Assembly: GCF_003940805.1 (NCBI RefSeq) | Contig: NZ_CP034328.1 | Coordinates: 1,284,001 to 1,348,000, forward strand | DNA: 64,000 nt | Reading direction: 5' to 3' | Source: Tabrizicola piscis | Lineage (GTDB): Bacteria; Pseudomonadota; Alphaproteobacteria; Rhodobacterales; Rhodobacteraceae | Part shown: in pieces, positions 54,964 to 64,000 of the stretch | How positions within the stretch are numbered: position 1 is the first letter of the stretch | Layout: each line of letters starts with the position of its first letter | Position numbers and translations under genes: made by a program | Notes under the pieces: generated by a model | Told to the model about the DNA's origin: nothing | Databases searched by the model: none | Seen by the model: only the letters and a program-made list of their open reading frames with translations

Positions 54964-56496
54964 CTATAGAGGGATATTATCGTGTTTTTTCCAAGGGTTG
55001 GCCAGCTTCTTCCCCCGAAGTGAGGCAAAGGCGCGGGCAACCCGGCGGCGGGTGGAATGGGGCATGATCACCTCGTCGATAAAGCCCTTTTCGGCGGCGA
55101 CAAAGGGATTGGCAAAACGGTCCTCATAGTCCTTCACCCGGGCGGCGATCTTGTCGGCATCGCCAAGCTCGCTGCGATACAGGATCTCGACCGCGCCCTT
55201 GGCCCCCATCACCGCCACTTCGGCCGTGGGCCAAGCATAGTTGAAATCGCCCCGCAGATGCTTGGACGACATCACGACATAGGCCCCGCCATAGGTCTTG
55301 CGGGTCAGCACCGTCACTTTCGGCACCGTCGCCTCGGCATAGGCGAACAACAGCTTGGCCCCGTGCTTGATGACACCACCATATTCCTGCCCCGTCCCCG
55401 GCAGGAACCCTGGGACGTCAACCAGCGTCAGGATCGGGATCTCGAACGCGTCGCAAAACCGGACAAAGCGCGCGGCCTTGCGGCTTGCATCAATGTCAAG
55501 GCAGCCCGCCAAGACCATCGGCTGGTTCGCAACCACGCCAACCGACTGGCCCTCCAGCCGAATGAAGCCAGTGATGATATTCCCGGCAAAGGCCGCCTGG
55601 ATTTCGAAAAAGTCCCCCTCATCCGCGATCTTGCTGATCAGTTCCTTCATGTCATAGGGCTGGTTCGGGTTGTCCGGCACCAGCGTGTCAAGGCTGGGCT
55701 CGACCCGCGCCGGATCGTCGAAGAACGGGCGAACCGGGGCCTTCTCGCGGTTGTTGAGCGGCAGAAAGTCGATCAGCCGGCGGGTTTCGGCCAGCGCCTC
55801 GACATCGTTTTCAAACGCGCCATCCGCCACCGAGGATTTGCGGGTGTGGGTCGCCGCGCCGCCCAACTCCTCAGCCGTCACATGTTCATTCGTGACCGTC
55901 TTCACCACATCCGGCCCGGTGACGAACATGTAGGAACTGTCCTTCACCATGAAGATGAAGTCGGTCATCGCGGGCGAATAGACCGCCCCCCCGGCGCAGG
56001 GCCCCATGATCAGGCTGATCTGGGGGACCACGCCCGAGGCCATCACGTTGCGCTGGAACACCTCACCATAGGCGGCAAGCGACCCCACGCCTTCCTGAAT
56101 CCGCGCGCCGCCGCTGTCGTTGATCCCGATCACGGGGGCGCCATTCTGGATCGCCATGTCCATGATCTTGCAGATCTTCGCGCCATGGGTTTCCGACACG
56201 GACCCGCCGAACACGGTGAAATCCTGCGCAAAGACATAGACCATCCGGCCGTTGACCGTGCCCCAGCCGGTGACGACGCCGTCGCCTGCAGGGCGCTCGG
56301 CCTCCATCCCGAAATCGGTGCAACGGTGGGCGACAAACATGTCGAATTCTTCAAAGCTGCCTTCGTCCAGCAGCAATTCGATCCGCTCCCGCGCGGTCAG
56401 CTTGCCCTTGGCATGCTGGGCCGCAACGCGTTTTTCGCCGCCTCCGGCACGGGCGGTGGCGCGGCGAGCCTCAAGCTCGTGCAGGATATCTTTCAT
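54964..56496 (-). CDS. pccB: Propionyl-CoA carboxylase beta subunit
   Basis: A 510-residue carboxyltransferase subunit. N-terminal and C-terminal crotonase-like halves are present, with [10 protein letters not shown] and [12 protein letters not shown] in the first and [16 protein letters not shown] and [12 protein letters not shown] in the second, typical of PccB. It moves CO2 from biotin on PccA to propionyl-CoA. The start at 56496 has GGGGGG upstream, and the frame to 56613 runs into the promoter. It is divergent from the DMT gene, and PccR-like TTTGCAAA boxes lie in the shared region. Confidence 0.95.
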   Translation of the reverse strand: MKDILHELEARRATARAGGGEKRVAAQHAKGKLTARERIELLLDEGSFEEFDMFVAHRCTDFGMEAERPAGDGVVTGWGTVNGRMVYVFAQDFTVFGGSVSETHGAKICKIMDMAIQNGAPVIGINDSGGARIQEGVGSLAAYGEVFQRNVMASGVVPQISLIMGPCAGGAVYSPAMTDFIFMVKDSSYMFVTGPDVVKTVTNEHVTAEELGGAATHTRKSSVADGAFENDVEALAETRRLIDFLPLNNREKAPVRPFFDDPARVEPSLDTLVPDNPNQPYDMKELISKIADEGDFFEIQAAFAGNIITGFIRLEGQSVGVVANQPMVLAGCLDIDASRKAARFVRFCDAFEIPILTLVDVPGFLPGTGQEYGGVIKHGAKLLFAYAEATVPKVTVLTRKTYGGAYVVMSSKHLRGDFNYAWPTAEVAVMGAKGAVEILYRSELGDADKIAARVKDYEDRFANPFVAAEKGFIDEVIMPHSTRRRVARAFASLRGKKLANPWKKHDNIPL

Positions 56497-56566
56497 GGTT
56501 CCCCCCAAGGGCTTTGGCGGGCAGATTAGGCGAAGCGGGGGTGTCAGAGAAGCACGAAACAGAAAA

Positions 56567-56614
56567 TTTGCAAACTCTCTGCGCATCACTGCTGTCAAAT
56601 CGCAAATCTGCAAA
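56567..56614. promoter_or_regulatory. PccR-like boxes in the pccB promoter region
   Basis: A perfect TTTGCAAA at 56567-56574 lies 70 bases before the pccB start. Two weaker sites, ATCGCAAA (56599-56606) and TCTGCAAA (56607-56614), follow. TTTGCAAA is the recognition element reported for PccR of Rhodobacter sphaeroides. Confidence 0.7.
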
Positions 56615-56669
56615 ATCTGGCGCAGATCTCACCGGGGCTTTATGCAAGGCAAAACCCTGTGAGGATCCC

Positions 56670-57023
56670 ATGACCACCCTGCCCGTGCCCCTTGTCACCA
56701 TCGGCCTGCTGCTTGCGTCGAACGTCTTCATGACCTTCGCCTGGTATGGCCATCTGAAATTCAAGACGACGGCGCTGGTGACGGTGATCTTCATCAGCTG
56801 GGGTATCGCGTTCTTTGAGTATCTCCTGATGGTCCCCGCCAACCGGATCGGCCACGGCTACTATTCCGCTGCCGAACTGAAGACGATTCAAGAGGTCATC
56901 ACCCTGTCCGTCTTTGCAATCTTCTCCGTGTTTTACCTGAAAGAGCCGTTGATGTGGAACCATCTGGTCGGCTTTGCCTTCATCGCGGCGGGGGCGTTCT
57001 TCATCTTTCACAAATGGGCCTAA
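56670..57023 (+). CDS. DMT-family membrane protein (DUF486)
   Basis: A 117-residue protein with four membrane segments that matches the small DUF486 family of the drug/metabolite transporter superfamily (FMTFAWYGHLKFK, EYLLMVPANRIGH, TIQEVITLSVFAIFSVFYLKE). Function unknown. The ATG at 56670 follows GAGG; the frame to 56514 runs through the divergent promoter. It is divergent from pccB and may share its control by PccR, which would be worth testing. Confidence 0.85.
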   Translation: MTTLPVPLVTIGLLLASNVFMTFAWYGHLKFKTTALVTVIFISWGIAFFEYLLMVPANRIGHGYYSAAELKTIQEVITLSVFAIFSVFYLKEPLMWNHLVGFAFIAAGAFFIFHKWA

Positions 57024-57097
57024 GGGCAGCTTTTCCGCACCCTGCCCTGTGCGCCAGCGCGGTAGACAAACCTGCGTTGCAGGCGTAGCCCAAAGGC

Positions 57098-58309
57098 ATG
57101 CAGAAAACCCCCCGTTTCCTTGACCGGACAACCCCGCCCAAGATCGTCACGCTGATCCTTCTGGCCGGGCTGTCCGCCCTGACCATGAACATCTTCCTGC
57201 CGTCTCTGCCCGGGATGGCCACCTATTTCGGCGTGCCCTACGGGTTGATGCAGCAATCGGTGGCCCTCTATCTGGCGCTCTCGGCGGCGTTGCAGATCGT
57301 GATCGGCCCGATCTCTGATCGCTACGGACGCAGGAAGGTGCTGATCGTGTCGCTGATCCTGTTCCTGATCGCCACGGTCGGCACGCTGTTCGCCCCCAAT
57401 GCAACGGTCTTCCTGATCTTCCGCATGGCACAGGCGGTCATCGCTTCGGGCATGGTCCTCAGCCGCGCCATCGTGCGGGACATGGTGGCCGATGCACAAG
57501 CCGCCAGCATGATCGGTTATGTCACCATGGGGATGAGCCTTGTTCCCATGATCGGCCCGGTCATCGGCGGGGTGCTGGATGATCTTTACGGCTGGCACGC
57601 CAACTTTGCCCTGCTTCTGGTGCTGGGGGCGGGTGTCCTTGCGCTCGTCTGGGCTGACCTGGGCGAGACGGCGACCCTGCGCCGCGTCAGCCTGATGGAT
57701 CAGGTGCGGACCTATCCGGGTCTTCTCACCTCACGCCGGTTCTGGGGCTATACGCTGGCGGCGGCCTTCGCGTCGGGCTGCTTCTTCGCCTATCTCGGCG
57801 GCGCGCCCTATGTCGGCGACAAGGTCTACGGCCTCTCCTCGACCGAGGTTGGCGCGCTCTTTGCCCTGACCGCCATCGGCTATGCGGCGGGCAACTTCTT
57901 TGCCGGGCGGTTCTCGGTGCGGGTCGGGATGAACCGGATGATCCTGATCGGCACACTGGTCACCACGGTGGGCCTTGCCGTGCTGGCCCTGTTGACGCTG
58001 GCGGGGCTGTCGGGGCCGGTGGTATTCTTCAGCCTGACCGTGTTCATGGGCATGGGCAACGGCATCTGCCTGCCCAATGCCAATGCCGGGATGCTGTCGG
58101 TCCGGCCGGAGCTTGCCGGCACCGCCTCGGGCCTTGGCGGGGCGATCCTGATCGGCGGGGGCGCGGCGCTGGCGTCCCTCGCGGGCGTGTTGCTTGGCCC
58201 GGGGTCCAGCGAGATGCCGCTGATCCTGCTGATGCTGACCACCTCTGTCGCCTCGGTCATCGCGATCCTCTTCGTCATCCGCCGGGCCCGCCAGATCGGC
58301 GCCTCCTGA
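57098..58309 (+). CDS. MFS multidrug efflux transporter, Bcr/CflA type
   Basis: A 403-residue protein with twelve membrane segments. The loop after segment 2 reads GPISDRYGRRKVLIVSL, the MFS signature, and FRMAQAVIASGMVLSRAIVRDM is typical of the Bcr/CflA drug-proton antiporters. Substrate unknown. It lies between the DUF486 gene and pccR in the same direction. A PccR-box pair lies just after its stop and before pccR, so it is not itself clearly under PccR control. Confidence 0.88.
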   Translation: MQKTPRFLDRTTPPKIVTLILLAGLSALTMNIFLPSLPGMATYFGVPYGLMQQSVALYLALSAALQIVIGPISDRYGRRKVLIVSLILFLIATVGTLFAPNATVFLIFRMAQAVIASGMVLSRAIVRDMVADAQAASMIGYVTMGMSLVPMIGPVIGGVLDDLYGWHANFALLLVLGAGVLALVWADLGETATLRRVSLMDQVRTYPGLLTSRRFWGYTLAAAFASGCFFAYLGGAPYVGDKVYGLSSTEVGALFALTAIGYAAGNFFAGRFSVRVGMNRMILIGTLVTTVGLAVLALLTLAGLSGPVVFFSLTVFMGMGNGICLPNANAGMLSVRPELAGTASGLGGAILIGGGAALASLAGVLLGPGSSEMPLILLMLTTSVASVIAILFVIRRARQIGAS

Positions 58310-58330
58310 ATCCATAGTTGACGCGCTGGC

Positions 58331-58358
58331 TTTGCAAAGCCACGGTTCGCTTTGCAAA
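58331..58358 (+). promoter_or_regulatory. Paired TTTGCAAA boxes before pccR
   Basis: Two perfect TTTGCAAA octamers at 58331-58338 and 58351-58358 are 12 bases apart, with centres 20 bases apart, two helical turns. The second ends 11 bases before the pccR start, which suggests self-repression. As I recall the published site has a four-base spacer, so the spacing differs. Confidence 0.75.
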
Positions 58359-58369
58359 GGGGGGCGGGA

Positions 58370-59764
58370 ATGGCCACGCAGAAACTGTATGCCGGCGTGA
58401 AGCTGCGCGAGATCCGGGGACGCCTTGGCCTGACGCAAAAGGCCTTTGCCGACAAGCTGTCAGTGTCCCTGCCCTATCTCAACCAGATGGAAAACAACCA
58501 CCGCCCGGTCTCTGCCGCCGTCGTGCTGGCGCTGGCGCAAGAGTTCGGGCTGGACGTGACCGAACTGACCGTGGGCGAAAGCGAGCGCCTTGTCACCGAC
58601 ATGCGCGAGGCGCTGGCTGACCCGGTGTTCACCACCCCGACCCCCGCCGTTGCCGACCTGCGGCTGGCCGCCTCAAACGCCCCGGCGCTGGCCCGCGCGT
58701 TCCTTGACCTCCACCGCGCCTATCGCCAGACACATGAACGCCTCGCCTCGCTGGATGAGGCGCTGGGGCGTGAAGATGCCAGCCTCCGCCCCTCGGCCTG
58801 GGAGGAAGTGCGGGACTTCTTTCACTATTGCGACAATTACCTTGATGCGATGGACCGCGCCGCCGAACACTTCGCGGCCTCGGCCATCAACGGGAAAACG
58901 GTCGAATCCGCCGCGCAGGACTTGCTGCGCCGGTCCGGCATCAGTTTGCACTATTCCGACAAGGCGCCCTTGCGGCACTACGATCCCCATGCCCGGCGGC
59001 TCGATATCTCCGCCCGCGCCTCAGGTCCGTCACAACGGTTCCAGCTGCTGCATCAGGTGGCGCTTCTGACCCAGAACGACCTCTTGGAAGCCACGCTGGA
59101 CCTTGCCCGCTTTTCCACGCCCGAAGCCCGCGACATCGCCAAGATCGGTCTGGCCAACTACTTTGCCGGGGCCGCCCTGCTCCCCTACCGCGCCTTTCTG
59201 GCCGCCGCCCAAGAGGTGCGGCACGATCTGGAACGCCTCGCCGACATCTTCGGTGCCAGCATCGAACAGGTCGGCCACCGGCTGTCCACCCTGCAGCGCC
59301 CGGGTGCCAAGGGCATCCCGTTCTTCTTTGTCCGCGTCGATCAGGCCGGAACGATCACCAAGCGCCACTCCTCCACCCGGTTGCAGTTCGCCCGTTTCGG
59401 CGGCGCTTGCCCGCTGTGGAACGTCCACCGCGCGTTCGAAGCGCCGGGCCAGTTCCTGCGCCAACTGGCCGAAACGCCGGACGGGGTGCGCTATCTGTGC
59501 CTTGCCCGTGATGTGTCGAAACCGGCGGGGGCCTTCCTTGCCCCCGTCCGCCGCTATGCCATTGGTCTGGGGTGCGAAGTCCAGCACGCCGCGCAGATGG
59601 TCTATGCCGACGGGCTGGACCTGAAAGGCCGGTTCGAACCGATCGGCATTTCCTGCCGGATCTGCGAGCGGACGAATTGCCACCAACGGTCTGTCCCGCC
59701 GCTGGAGGGCCGCCTGCGGATCAACCCCAACGCCCGGGACATCCTGCCCTACGAAATCGCCTAG
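58370..59764 (+). CDS. pccR: Short-chain acyl-CoA regulator PccR (ScfR family)
   Basis: A 464-residue regulator. An N-terminal XRE-type helix-turn-helix (about 8-65, LREIRGRLGLTQKAFADKLS) is followed by an IrrE-like DUF955 region (about 155-270) and the C-terminal ScfR domain, which holds a cysteine-rich CRICERTNCHQR. PccR of R. sphaeroides activates pccB in response to propionyl-CoA-type effectors and represses itself. The ATG at 58370 has AGGGGGG upstream. Its TTTGCAAA boxes occur both here and in front of pccB, which supports the assignment. Confidence 0.93.
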   Translation: MATQKLYAGVKLREIRGRLGLTQKAFADKLSVSLPYLNQMENNHRPVSAAVVLALAQEFGLDVTELTVGESERLVTDMREALADPVFTTPTPAVADLRLAASNAPALARAFLDLHRAYRQTHERLASLDEALGREDASLRPSAWEEVRDFFHYCDNYLDAMDRAAEHFAASAINGKTVESAAQDLLRRSGISLHYSDKAPLRHYDPHARRLDISARASGPSQRFQLLHQVALLTQNDLLEATLDLARFSTPEARDIAKIGLANYFAGAALLPYRAFLAAAQEVRHDLERLADIFGASIEQVGHRLSTLQRPGAKGIPFFFVRVDQAGTITKRHSSTRLQFARFGGACPLWNVHRAFEAPGQFLRQLAETPDGVRYLCLARDVSKPAGAFLAPVRRYAIGLGCEVQHAAQMVYADGLDLKGRFEPIGISCRICERTNCHQRSVPPLEGRLRINPNARDILPYEIA

Positions 59765-60000
59765 CCCTTCTGCAGCGCTGCCTGAATCCGGTCCTTCAAC
59801 TGAAGGCGGGATTTGCGCAGCACTTCTTCCTCGGCATCGGTCAGCAGATCCAACCGGGTTTCGGCCCGGTGAATCTTGTCGTTCACCGCGTCATAATCCA
59901 CCAAAAGCTTGGCGAAATGCGCATTGGCAACCTTCAACGCGCTGATCTTCTGCGCATCGGCAGGAAATTCGTCATGCAGCGTGTGCGGTGTGTTGGACAT
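59761..60000 (-). CDS. YdcH-like DUF465 protein
   Basis: Seventy-nine residues forming a predicted helical hairpin (AKLLVDYDAVNDKIHRAE, DAEEEVLRKSRLQLKDRIQAAL), the hallmark of DUF465. Function unknown; such proteins are common and often short-lived stress or cell-division accessories. The ATG at 60000 is behind GGAGAGG. Its stop overlaps that of the convergent pccR gene by four bases. Confidence 0.85.
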   Translation of the reverse strand: MSNTPHTLHDEFPADAQKISALKVANAHFAKLLVDYDAVNDKIHRAETRLDLLTDAEEEVLRKSRLQLKDRIQAALQKG

Positions 60001-60109
60001 CGGGCCTCTCCTTTGACTGTCAGGTGCAGTCTACCGGAAGGCCCAGCGCCCAACCTTGACAGGGATCAAGGTTGGACGGCTATCGCTGGCCCGACTAACG
60101 CTTACCCGT

Positions 60110-61759
60110 CTAGCGCTGCGCCGTGCGCCAGTTCGGATTGACCCAGGCTTCAAGGTTGGATGCCGGCAGTGGCGTGCGCCCAAGGATGTGGTCAGCCGCC
60201 TTTTCCCCAACCATGATCGACGGCGCATTCAGGTTGCCATTCGTCACCTGCGGGAAGACCGACGAATCCGCCACCCGCAAGCCTTCAACGCCGATCACCC
60301 GACATTCGGGGTCAACCACCGCCATCGGGTCAGATGCCCGCCCCATCCGCGCCGTACCGCAGGGGTGATAGGCGCTTTCCACATGCTCGCGCAGGAAATC
60401 ATCCAGCTGGTCGTCCGTCTGCACGGCAGGCCCGGGCTGCAATTCGTCCTTGATGTAAGGCTTGAACGCCTCCTGCCCGAAGACTTCCCGGGTGAGGCGG
60501 ATGCAGCTGCGGAAGTCCTCCCAATCCTCGGGGTGGGACATGTAGTTGAACCGGATGACCGGCGAATCGGCTGGGTTGCCGGACCGCAGCGTGACCGACC
60601 CGCGCGATTTTGACCGCATCGGGCCGACATGGGCCTGAAAGCCATGGCCCGATGCCACCGCCTTGCCGTCATAGCGCACGGCAATCGGCAGGAAATGATA
60701 CTGGATGTCGGGATAGTCGACCCCGGCCTTCGACCGGATGAAGGCGCAAGCTTCGAACTGGTTCGATGCCCCCGGACCCTTACCGGTGAACAGCCACTGG
60801 GCCCCCACCCAAGCCTTGCCCCAAAGGTTCCAGTACTTGAACAGCGTGATCGGCTGGCTGGCCGAAAACTGCATGTAGATTTCCAGATGGTCCTGCAGGT
60901 TCGCGCCCACGCCGGGCCGATCCGCAATCACCTCGACCCCATGCTCGCGCAGATGCTCGGCCGGGCCGATGCCGGACAGCATCAGCAGCTTCGGTGTGTT
61001 GATCGACGACGCCGCAAGAATCACCTCACGCCCGGCGCGGATGACCTGCACGTCACTGCCGCGCTGGATCTCCACGCCGACAGCGCGCTTGCCCTCCATC
61101 ACGACGCGGCGGGCAAAGCCGCGCACGACCTGCACATTCCCCCCCGCCACCGCAGGTTTCAGATAGGCATTGGCCGCCGACCAGCGCCGACTTTTCCAGA
61201 TCGTCGCCTCCATCGGGCCAAAGCCTTCCTGCTGCTGGCCGTTGTAGTCAGCAGTGACCGGATAACCTGCCTGTTCCCCAGCCTTGATGAAGGCATCAAA
61301 CAGCGGGTTGCTGCGGCTGCCCCGGGTGATGTGCAGCGGACCATCCGTGCCCCGGAACTCTGGCCCCGACCCGCCATGCGAATGTTCCATCCGCTTGAAA
61401 TAGGGCAGCACATCGGCATAGGCCCAGCCATCCGCCCCCATCTCGGCCCAGGTGTCATAGTCGCGGGCATGGCCCCGGACATAGACCATCCCGTTGATGC
61501 TGGACGACCCGCCAATCACCTTGCCCCGCGGGGTCGCAAGGATGCGGCCGCCCAGATGCGGTTCGGGTTCGGTGGAAAACCCCCAGTCGTAAAGCGCCAT
61601 GTTCATCGGGTAGGACAGCGCGCCCGGCATCTGGATGAACGGCCCGGCATCAGACCCGCCATGCTCGATCACCATCACGCGCTTGCCAGCCTCGGCCAGC
61701 CGGTAGGCCAGCGCCGACCCGCCCGAACCGGCCCCCACGATCACATAGTCAGCGTGCAT
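60110..61759 (-). CDS. betA: Choline dehydrogenase
   Basis: About 549 residues of the GMC oxidoreductase family. The FAD-binding motif [18 protein letters not shown] starts at residue 4, [18 protein letters not shown] is the second flavin contact, and [12 protein letters not shown] and [17 protein letters not shown] carry catalytic His and Asn. It oxidises choline to betaine aldehyde at the membrane. The ATG at 61759 follows GCAGGGG. It overlaps the betI end by 11 bases, so it is coupled to betI. The aldehyde dehydrogenase betB is not in the window. Confidence 0.93.
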   Translation of the reverse strand: MHADYVIVGAGSGGSALAYRLAEAGKRVMVIEHGGSDAGPFIQMPGALSYPMNMALYDWGFSTEPEPHLGGRILATPRGKVIGGSSSINGMVYVRGHARDYDTWAEMGADGWAYADVLPYFKRMEHSHGGSGPEFRGTDGPLHITRGSRSNPLFDAFIKAGEQAGYPVTADYNGQQQEGFGPMEATIWKSRRWSAANAYLKPAVAGGNVQVVRGFARRVVMEGKRAVGVEIQRGSDVQVIRAGREVILAASSINTPKLLMLSGIGPAEHLREHGVEVIADRPGVGANLQDHLEIYMQFSASQPITLFKYWNLWGKAWVGAQWLFTGKGPGASNQFEACAFIRSKAGVDYPDIQYHFLPIAVRYDGKAVASGHGFQAHVGPMRSKSRGSVTLRSGNPADSPVIRFNYMSHPEDWEDFRSCIRLTREVFGQEAFKPYIKDELQPGPAVQTDDQLDDFLREHVESAYHPCGTARMGRASDPMAVVDPECRVIGVEGLRVADSSVFPQVTNGNLNAPSIMVGEKAADHILGRTPLPASNLEAWVNPNWRTAQR

Positions 61760-62342
61760 CCCCTGCCCCCCGCAGCAGTTCCGCCTCAAGCAGCCGAAGC
61801 GCCAGCTCCACCGCCGCCGCCCCGTCCGGCGGCCCGGATTTCAGAACCTCGCGCAGGTAAAGCCCGTCGATCATCGCCCCAAGGCTTTCGGCAATGGCCG
61901 GCGCGCGCGCCCCCGCCAAAGGGCGCAAGGCCGATGTCAGGTTCGATTTCAGCCGCCCCTGATAGATCGCCAGCAGGCGCTTGGCCTCGGGCACGCTTTG
62001 CGCCAGCACCCAGAAGTTCAGCCAGGCGCTGACCGCCTCGCGCCGAAAGTTTCCGGGGCTGAAGGACGCGTAGAGGATCGCCTTGATCCGCCCTTCATCC
62101 CCCTTGACCGCGGCCAGCGCGCCCCGCACCTCGGCACCGTAAAGCGTCAGGATATGCCGCATCGCCGCAAGGAACATCTCCTCCTTCGACCCGAAGTAGT
62201 GATGCGCCAGCGCGGAAGACATCCCCGCCCGCTTGGCAATCTGGCTGACAGTCACATCCAGCGATCCAATGCGCCCGATCTCGACAATCGTGGCTTTCAC
62301 CAAGGCTGCCTTGCGGATAGGCTCCATTCCAAGCTTCGGCAT
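61749..62342 (-). CDS. betI: TetR-family choline-sensing repressor BetI
   Basis: A 197-residue TetR-type regulator. The N-terminal helix-turn-helix has [30 protein letters not shown], and the ligand-binding domain follows. BetI binds the promoters of the bet genes and is released by choline. The start is ATG 62342. A palindromic operator lies 46-65 bases upstream, shared with the divergent choX gene, so one repressor can govern both uptake and oxidation. Confidence 0.92.
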   Translation of the reverse strand: MPKLGMEPIRKAALVKATIVEIGRIGSLDVTVSQIAKRAGMSSALAHHYFGSKEEMFLAAMRHILTLYGAEVRGALAAVKGDEGRIKAILYASFSPGNFRREAVSAWLNFWVLAQSVPEAKRLLAIYQGRLKSNLTSALRPLAGARAPAIAESLGAMIDGLYLREVLKSGPPDGAAAVELALRLLEAELLRGAGDAR

Positions 62343-62387
62343 CGGTGCGGTCCTATAAACTACTTGCCAAACCGTATCAGCACGAAG

Positions 62388-62407
62388 TTTATTGACTCGT
62401 CAATCAA
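62388..62407. promoter_or_regulatory. BetI-type operator
   Basis: TTTATTGA-CTCG-TCAATCAA, a near-perfect palindrome whose core ATTGAC-TC-GTCAAT is exact. It is in the shared promoter of betI and choX, 19 bases before the choX start. The ATTGA/TCAAT half-sites resemble BetI sites from other proteobacteria. Confidence 0.75.
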
Positions 62408-62425
62408 CAAAAAACGGGGAGCCCT

Positions 62426-63355
62426 ATGTCCATCCGCACAACCCTCCTGACCACCGCCGTCACTTTCGCACTCGCCGGTTCTGCCTTTGCCGAAGGCTGC
62501 GACAGCATCATCTTCTCGGATGTCGGCTGGACCGACATCACCGCCACCACCGCGGCCACCACCCTCGTCCTTCAGGCCCTGGGGTATGAGACCGAGACCA
62601 AGGTTCTTGCCGTCCCGGTCACCTACACCGGCTTGGCCGAGGGGGACATCGACGTCTTCCTCGGCAACTGGATGCCCACGATGGAGGCCGACATCGCCCC
62701 TTATCGTGAGGCTGGCACCGTCGACACCGTCCGCACCAACCTTGAAGGCGCGAAATACACGCTGGCCACCAATGCCGCCGGTGCAGCCCTTGGCATCAAG
62801 GATTTCGCCGACATCGCCACCCATGCCGAAGCGCTGGACAGCAAGATCTACGGGATTGAGCCCGGCAACGACGGCAACCGCCTGATTCAGGACATGATCG
62901 CCGGCGGCCCCTTCGGCCTTGATGGCTTTGAAATCGTCGAATCCTCCGAACAGGGGATGCTCGCCGAAGTCGCCAACAAGGACGCGGCGGGCGAACCCAT
63001 TGTCTTCCTCGGCTGGGAACCCCACCCGATGAACGCCAACTTCGACATGACCTACCTGACCGGCGGCGACGACTACTTCGGCCCGAACCTTGGCGGTGCC
63101 ATCGTCGCAACCAACACCCGCGCCGGCTATGTCGCGGAATGCCCGAACACCGGCAAGTTCCTGCAGAATCTCTCCTTCACGCTTGCGATGGAGAATGAAA
63201 TCATGGGCGCCATCCTGAACGACGGCACCGACCCGGCCGAGGCCGCCAAGACCTGGCTTGCCGCCAATCCCGCCGCCTGGGAAGGCTGGCTGGACGGGGT
63301 GACCACCAAGGACGGTGGCGACGCCAAGGCCGCCGTCATGGCAGCTCTGCAGTAA
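62426..63355 (+). CDS. choX: Choline ABC transporter substrate-binding protein
   Basis: A 309-residue periplasmic binding protein. The signal peptide covers about 1-22 (ending AFA). Ligand-box aromatics appear in FSDVGWTDITA, FLGNWMPTM and LGWEPHPMN, matching ChoX-type binding sites for quaternary ammonium groups; cysteines near residues 24 and 235 could pair. It delivers choline to the ChoW/ChoV transporter. The ATG at 62426 has a weak upstream GGGGAGCC. A stem-loop separates it from choW. Confidence 0.93.
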   Translation: MSIRTTLLTTAVTFALAGSAFAEGCDSIIFSDVGWTDITATTAATTLVLQALGYETETKVLAVPVTYTGLAEGDIDVFLGNWMPTMEADIAPYREAGTVDTVRTNLEGAKYTLATNAAGAALGIKDFADIATHAEALDSKIYGIEPGNDGNRLIQDMIAGGPFGLDGFEIVESSEQGMLAEVANKDAAGEPIVFLGWEPHPMNANFDMTYLTGGDDYFGPNLGGAIVATNTRAGYVAECPNTGKFLQNLSFTLAMENEIMGAILNDGTDPAEAAKTWLAANPAAWEGWLDGVTTKDGGDAKAAVMAALQ

Positions 63356-63360
63356 TGCGA

Positions 63361-63387
63361 AGGGGCCCCGGGGAAACCTGGGGCCCT
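63361..63387 (+). terminator. Attenuator-like hairpin between choX and choW
   Basis: AGGGGCCCC and GGGGCCCT form an eight- to nine-base-pair stem directly after the choX stop, with no strong T-run. Such stems between binding-protein and permease genes commonly lower downstream expression or protect the first message. Confidence 0.6.
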
Positions 63388-63411
63388 GTCCTTTCTGGGC
63401 GGTAGGGATTC

Positions 63412-64000
63412 ATGGAATTTCTGACAGCATGGCAGATTCCGGTCGGCGCCACGGCAAAGATCGTCTTTGACTGGTTGAAAGCGAACTTCAGGGCCGCGTT
63501 CAACAATTTCGGCGATGCGACCGAGGCTGCAATCGAAGGCCTGGTGACCGCCCTGCAATGGCCTCCCGCGCTTGTCGTCGTGGCGTTGTTCATGGCGCTG
63601 ACTTGGGCGATCCAGCGGCGCTGGCAACCGGTGCTGGTGGTCCTGATCGGCTTTCTCTTCATCATCAACCAAGGCTACTGGGAAAAAACGACCGAGACTT
63701 TGGGCCTCGTCGCCTTCGTCTGCCTGATCTGCATGACGCTTGGCGTGCCCATCGGCGTTGCCGCCGCGCACCGGCCCCGGCTCTACCAGACCATGCAGCC
63801 GGTGCTTGACCTGATGCAGACCCTGCCCGCCCCGGTCTATCTGATTCCCTTCGTCATCCTCTTCGGCATTGGCGTCGTGCCCGCCCTGTTCGCGTCGATC
63901 ATCTTCGTGGTCCCGACCTCCATCCGCCTCACCCATCTTGGCGTCTCCACCACCCCCACCGCGCTGTTGGAGGCTGCAACCGCCTTTGGTGCCACCCCGC
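63412..64000 (+). CDS. choW: Choline ABC transporter permease, N-terminal part
   Basis: The first 196 codons are present and the gene continues beyond the window. The protein starts with a soluble segment (EFLTAWQIPVGATAKIVFDW), followed by three to four membrane segments, including PALVVVALFMALTWAIQ and LGLVAFVCLICMTLGVPIGVAA, then LMQTLPAPVYLIPFVILFGIG, which is typical of ProW/ChoW permeases. It forms the channel through which choline from ChoX enters the cell with ATPase ChoV (outside the window). The ATG at 63412 follows AGGG. Confidence 0.92.
   Translation, partial: MEFLTAWQIPVGATAKIVFDWLKANFRAAFNNFGDATEAAIEGLVTALQWPPALVVVALFMALTWAIQRRWQPVLVVLIGFLFIINQGYWEKTTETLGLVAFVCLICMTLGVPIGVAAAHRPRLYQTMQPVLDLMQTLPAPVYLIPFVILFGIGVVPALFASIIFVVPTSIRLTHLGVSTTPTALLEAATAFGATP

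Noticed and set aside
60629..62032. A 467-codon plus-strand frame opposite betA and betI
   Set aside because: It is a shadow of two clear genes and lacks any conserved motif.

Overview
The window is GC-rich alphaproteobacterial chromosome, most probably Rhodobacteraceae (Rhodobacter, Tabrizicola or Gemmobacter-like). The evidence is family-level gene order rather than any species marker: phoH-ybeY-corC-lnt-metK, irr next to fabA-fabB-fabI, murA-DUF2948-hisD-UPF0262-phosphatase, hdaA-ppk-ppx, a PccR-controlled propionyl-CoA cluster, and a bet/cho choline locus. A SAM/SAH riboswitch before metK, a class reported from Rhodobacterales, agrees with this.

1-9.8 kb (minus strand): aroA (cut by the window edge), trmB, a YdcZ-type transporter, metK with its riboswitch, lnt, corC, ybeY and phoH, then two related small envelope proteins and miaB. 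Two copies of an interrupted palindromic repeat sit at 200-261 and 5846-5891; the second lies in a row of hairpins between phoH and ybeY. 9.8-16.6 kb: an unidentified protein, a secreted fasciclin protein, irr, an MFS exporter, and fabA-fabB-fabI for unsaturated fatty acid synthesis, with a foreign-looking membrane gene wedged between fabA and fabB, then tRNA-Gly.

16.6-31.75 kb lies between tRNA-Gly and tRNA-Thr and looks accessory. It holds a LysR regulator divergent from a fatty acid desaturase with two matching operators, a 700-base non-coding stretch, envelope stress-type small proteins, a broken ABC ATPase, and a cassette: winged-helix/TPR regulator, CysK-like enzyme, PLP decarboxylase, animal-type haem peroxidase, an unknown 158-residue protein, a cyclase-homology/TPR regulator, and a stand-alone YcaO. 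This cassette is the best candidate for an undescribed system. No integrase, transposase or CRISPR array was seen.

31.75-48.3 kb returns to core genes: murA, hisD and companions, a small cytochrome b/PepSY/membrane-LuxR unit, perM-hdaA-ppk-ppx with a PhoB-type box directly before ppk, then VOC, GNAT, J-domain, nuclease and methyltransferase genes. 48.3-59.8 kb is the propionyl-CoA pathway (mcm, pccA, pccB and regulator pccR) with small lipoproteins and two transporters; TTTGCAAA boxes precede pccR and lie in the pccB divergent region. 59.8-64 kb ends with a DUF465 protein, betA, betI with a palindromic operator, choX and a choW cut by the window edge, for choline uptake and oxidation.

Gene starts were chosen from ribosome-binding sites and family lengths by eye. 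Long antisense reading frames, common at this GC content, were excluded.
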